DNA from: CAWCUZ01 sp963798795
GTDB lineage: Bacteria > Acidobacteriota > Vicinamibacteria > Vicinamibacterales > SCN-69-37
DNA length: 64,000 bases
Reading direction: 5' to 3'
Assembly: GCA_963798795.1 (NCBI GenBank)
Contig: CAWCUZ010000001.1
Span: 930,001 to 994,000, forward strand
This document shows positions 61,651 through 64,000 of this stretch, piece after piece (within the stretch, counting starts at the first letter, position 1; every line of letters starts with the position of its first letter). Below the pieces are notes generated by a model. The model was not told the DNA's origin. It worked only from the letters and a program-made list of their open reading frames with translations, and ran no database searches. A program made the translations under genes and the position numbers.

Positions 61651-62806
61651 CTACCCGCCCGGCGTCGGCCGTTGCTCGATCGGCCCGGCCGGGCACCGTG
61701 CGTTGACGAGGGCGTCGATCAGTTCGAGGGTACTGCGGGCGCGAGACGGCGTCGCCGCCCGGGACGGTCTTGTGCGCGATCACCATGTCCATCGCGGGCA
61801 GCACGGTGATGTACTGGCCGATCGCGCCGATGCCCGTGTAGGCGCCCGCGTACGGGCCCGCGTCGAACGGCCCGTCCCAGATCCACCAGAGCATCCCGTA
61901 GCCGAAGGGTCCGTTGGTCAGATCGGCCGGGTGCATGTCCGGCAGGTGCGTCGCCGGCGTCACGATCCGCGTCGTCCAGTCGCGCGGCACGAGCTGGGTC
62001 CCGGCCCATTCGCCGTGGCGCAGCATCAGCAGGCCGATGCGCGCCATGTCGCGCGTGGACAGATAGAAGTGGTAGGCGGGATGGATCGAGACGCGCGGCC
62101 GGTTGCTCTTGCGCTGCGCCGCGCGATCGAAGTCCTCGAGGTGCATCGGCTCGGCCAGGTCGTGCTGGAACGCGTCGTAGATGTTCTGTCCGGTCTGCTG
62201 CTCGAAGATGGTACCGAGCGCGTTGAAGTCCCAGTTGTTGTAGAGAAAGTAGGTGCCGTGCTTCACGGTGCCGCGGGGCCCGGGCGGATCGCCGGCCGTG
62301 CTGCCGCAGCCTGTGCAGGCGGCATTGGCGGCCTCGTGATACACCCCGGACCGCGCGTGGAGCAGATCCAGCACGGTGGCCTCGAGCTCCGACGGCAGCA
62401 GGCCGTCCACGTCGGTGATCTTCAGATCGGCCAGCGTCGCGCCGAGATCGATCTTCCCGCTCTCGACGTACTTGCCGTACAGCATCGCCAGGATGCTCTT
62501 GCGCACCGACGCCAGATAGCTCACGCGGTCGAGCGGTCCGTACTCCCACAGCACGCGGCCGCCGACGACGGCCATCGCCGCGGTGGTCGGCAGCTCGCGC
62601 GCCTTCGTCGTGACCGCGTCGAGCTTGTCCTGACAATAGCCGGCGGTGCGCGGGTCGGCGATCTGGTCCCACGTCGCCCCGGGCGTGACCATCGTCCGTG
62701 CCACGGGCCGCGCCGGGTTCTGCGCCGCCGCGGCGAGCGCGGCCATGACCACGGAGAGAGCGATGGCGGCACCGAAGGGCGCACACGCGCGTCCAGGCGT
62801 TCTCAT
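61651..62806 (-). CDS. Serine hydrolase, beta-lactamase/penicillin-binding-protein-like, frameshifted
   Basis: About 385 residues if one break is repaired. Signal peptide 8-28. Motif S100-V-R-K103 (YLASVRKSIL) is the SxxK nucleophile motif; LYNNWDFNALG holds the YxN-like motif; TRDMARIGLLMLRHGEW and YGMLWWIWDG follow family order. Class C-like serine hydrolases act on ester or amide bonds in the periplasm; the substrate is unknown. At about 61738 one extra base in a C/G run shifts the frame: GGDAVSR continues in the other frame as RSTLELIDALVNARCP and stops at 61651. Divergent from ku, with a dispersed element between. Confidence 0.83.
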
Positions 62807-62826
62807 GATGCGCGACAGTGTACGCC

Positions 62827-62884
62827 CAACTGAGCCGGGCCTGTCCCCGATCCGTGGGGCCCGCTGCCCGGTTCGATGCGATCG
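62827..62884 (-). repeat. Dispersed GGGGACAGAC element, copy 4 (inverted)
   Basis: On the minus strand: CGATCGCATCGAACCGGGCA opens and GGGGACAGGCCCGGCTCAGT closes a 58-bp element in the 162-bp gap between the divergent serine hydrolase and ku genes. Closest to copy 2 (29881-29940). Confidence 0.75.
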
Positions 62885-62968
62885 CCCGATTGTGTCAAGC
62901 GCCTCATGCGGGCGCCACCGCTCGGCCGGGCATGAACGTTGCACGCGCAGTCATGGAGGAGGTGTGCG

Positions 62969-63820
62969 ATGGCAGCCCGCCCCATCTGGAAAGGCCATCT
63001 TCGGCTGAGCCTGGTGTCCATTCCGATCCGGGTCTATCCCGCGACGAATCCGGCGGCGACCGTGCGCTTTCATCAGCTGCACCGCGACTGCCAGACGCGC
63101 ATCGAGTACAAGAAGTGGTGCCCGCACTGCCAGCGCGAGGTGAACAAGGACGAGATCGTCCGCGGCTATGAATTCGAGAGGGGCCGCTACGTGGCGATCG
63201 AGGACAAGGAGATCGAGAAGGTCCGCCCCGAGTCCACCCGCGTCATCAACCTGATGCAGTTCACGGAAGCCAGCGCGGTCGACGCGATCTTCATCGACGA
63301 GCCCTACTACCTCGCGCCCGACGGCCAGCTGGCCGCCGAGTCGTTCGCCGTGATGCGCGAGGCGCTGCAGGGCAAGGCGGGCATCGGCACCGTGGCGTTC
63401 CACGGACGCGAGCGGCTCGTCGCCGTCGAGCCCCGTGAGACCGGCCTCGTCATGTACACGCTGCGGCACGAGAACGAGATTCGCGACCTGGGCGCCATCC
63501 CCGAACTGCACGAGCTGCCGAAGAAGGTCCGGGCCGACGAGGTGACGCTCGCCAGGAAAGTCATGGGCGGATTCGAGTCGAAGATCGACTTTTCGAAGTA
63601 CCGCGACACCTACGAGGACGCCCTGCGCGAGCTGATCAAGGCCAAGATCGCAGGCGAGGAAGTGATCACCCCGCGGGAAGAAGCGCAGCCGAAGGTCGTC
63701 AACCTGATGGACGCGCTCCGGAAGAGCCTCGATCGGGTCTCGACCGAGAAGAAACGGCCCGCGCGGGCGACGGCGAAGCGCGTGAGGCGGGCGGCCGCGC
63801 CGCGGCGCAAGGCATCATAG
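62969..63820 (+). CDS. ku: Non-homologous end joining protein Ku
   Basis: 283 residues from an ATG with GGAGGAGG upstream. Bacterial Ku dimer that holds broken DNA ends for LigD. Core motifs: RPIWKGHLRLSLVSIPIRVY, VRFHQLHRDCQTRIEYKKWC (longer than one motif; C-x-x-C in WCPHC about 48-52), DKEIEKVRPESTRVINL, MYTLRHENEIRD and MGGFESKIDFSKYRDTYEDA-like core MGGFESKIDFSKYRDTYE. The C-terminal tail is Lys/Arg-rich (RPARATAKRVRRAAAPRRK), as usual for DNA binding. No ligD is in the window. The next gene, an ADOP permease, is convergent. Confidence 0.94.
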   Translation: MAARPIWKGHLRLSLVSIPIRVYPATNPAATVRFHQLHRDCQTRIEYKKWCPHCQREVNKDEIVRGYEFERGRYVAIEDKEIEKVRPESTRVINLMQFTEASAVDAIFIDEPYYLAPDGQLAAESFAVMREALQGKAGIGTVAFHGRERLVAVEPRETGLVMYTLRHENEIRDLGAIPELHELPKKVRADEVTLARKVMGGFESKIDFSKYRDTYEDALRELIKAKIAGEEVITPREEAQPKVVNLMDALRKSLDRVSTEKKRPARATAKRVRRAAAPRRKAS

Positions 63821-63867
63821 ACGGTGGATTTGGAAGTGTCGCGGATCGGAGGTTTGGAGATGTGCGC

Positions 63868-64000
63868 TCACTCCGAGCCGAGCGATGTGAGCGGCTGGGA
63901 TCGAATGGCGCGTCTCGCAGGTCCGATGCCGGCGGTGACGCCGACAGCGGTCAGCACCGCCGCAGCCGCCCCGAACGCGAGTGGATCCGCCGGTGAAATG
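63868..64000 (-). CDS. ADOP permease, C-terminal end only
   Basis: Leftward frame open from the window edge to a TGA at 63868-63870. The 43 residues include DPLAFGAAAAVLTAVGVTAG and IGPARRAIRSQPLTSLGSE, the last membrane segment and the PARRAxRxxPLxxL end of MacB/FtsX-type ADOP permeases of Acidobacteriota. Start and main body are outside the window. It converges on ku with 47 bp between. Confidence 0.78.
   Translation of the reverse strand, partial: ISPADPLAFGAAAAVLTAVGVTAGIGPARRAIRSQPLTSLGSE

Overview
High-GC (about 70%) bacterial chromosome with dense gene packing. The protein repertoire points to an Acidobacteriota genome, most likely class Vicinamibacteria: VWFA-related acidobacterial proteins, ADOP-type MacB/FtsX permeases, several secreted sortilin/VPS10-like BNR-repeat propellers, carboxypeptidase-regulatory-like proteins and many two-component systems. 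This assignment is inferred from gene content only.

Layout. 0-9.4 kb (mostly minus strand): a partial VWFA protein, a tiny conserved protein, a galactokinase-family kinase, a 1031-aa BNR propeller, then a tightly coupled set GH27 alpha-galactosidase > DUF2911 > sugar nucleotidyltransferase. 9.4-14.2 kb: an ABC importer (ATPase plus fused permease/binding protein) converging on egtB-egtD, the ergothioneine pair; the transporter architecture is that of EgtUV. 14.4-18.6 kb: an 8-TM multi-PAS histidine kinase, an Rcp1-like regulator and a REC-GGDEF cyclase in one operon. 18.7-24.6 kb (minus): primary-type sigma-70 factor, MscS channel, aldo/keto reductase, large membrane protein. 24.7-39.9 kb: secreted enzymes and propellers (BNR protein, VOC protein, GH31, S9 peptidase, two carboxypeptidase-regulatory-like proteins, large VPS10-like protein). 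40-42.8 kb: YfiR-like protein with hybrid kinase, and a 67-aa winged-helix protein behind a textbook sigma-54 promoter. 42.8-49.8 kb (minus): GH38 alpha-mannosidase feeding an Rbs-type sugar ABC transporter. 49.9-53.1 kb: NtrC/NtrB-like pair broken by seven single-base indels. 53.1-64 kb: proline-rich lipoprotein, TPR-like protein, VWFA protein, OmpA lipoprotein, an ADOP pseudogene, a second NtrC-type regulator with its kinase, a YtxH/DUF948 pair, a serine hydrolase, Ku, and the end of another ADOP permease.

Systems. Carbohydrate turnover dominates: secreted GH27, GH31 and GH38 enzymes, a galactokinase-like kinase, a nucleotidyltransferase and a monosaccharide ABC importer. The egt genes plus the EgtUV-like transporter suggest a combined synthesis and uptake module for ergothioneine. 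Two sigma-54 activators and at least one perfect -24/-12 promoter show that the sigma-54 regulon is active here.

Repeats are the most unusual aspect: (i) at least eight unrelated short tandem arrays, nearly all with a 7-bp period, placed at gene edges; one encodes the signal peptide of a lipoprotein; (ii) a CCCGGGTC-based palindromic element, twice lying inside open reading frames (egtB, galK); (iii) a roughly 55-65 bp dispersed element around GGGGACAGACCCGGCTCAG. Single-base frameshifts at about 12 places, seven of them within 2.5 kb, suggest residual assembly errors, or local gene decay.
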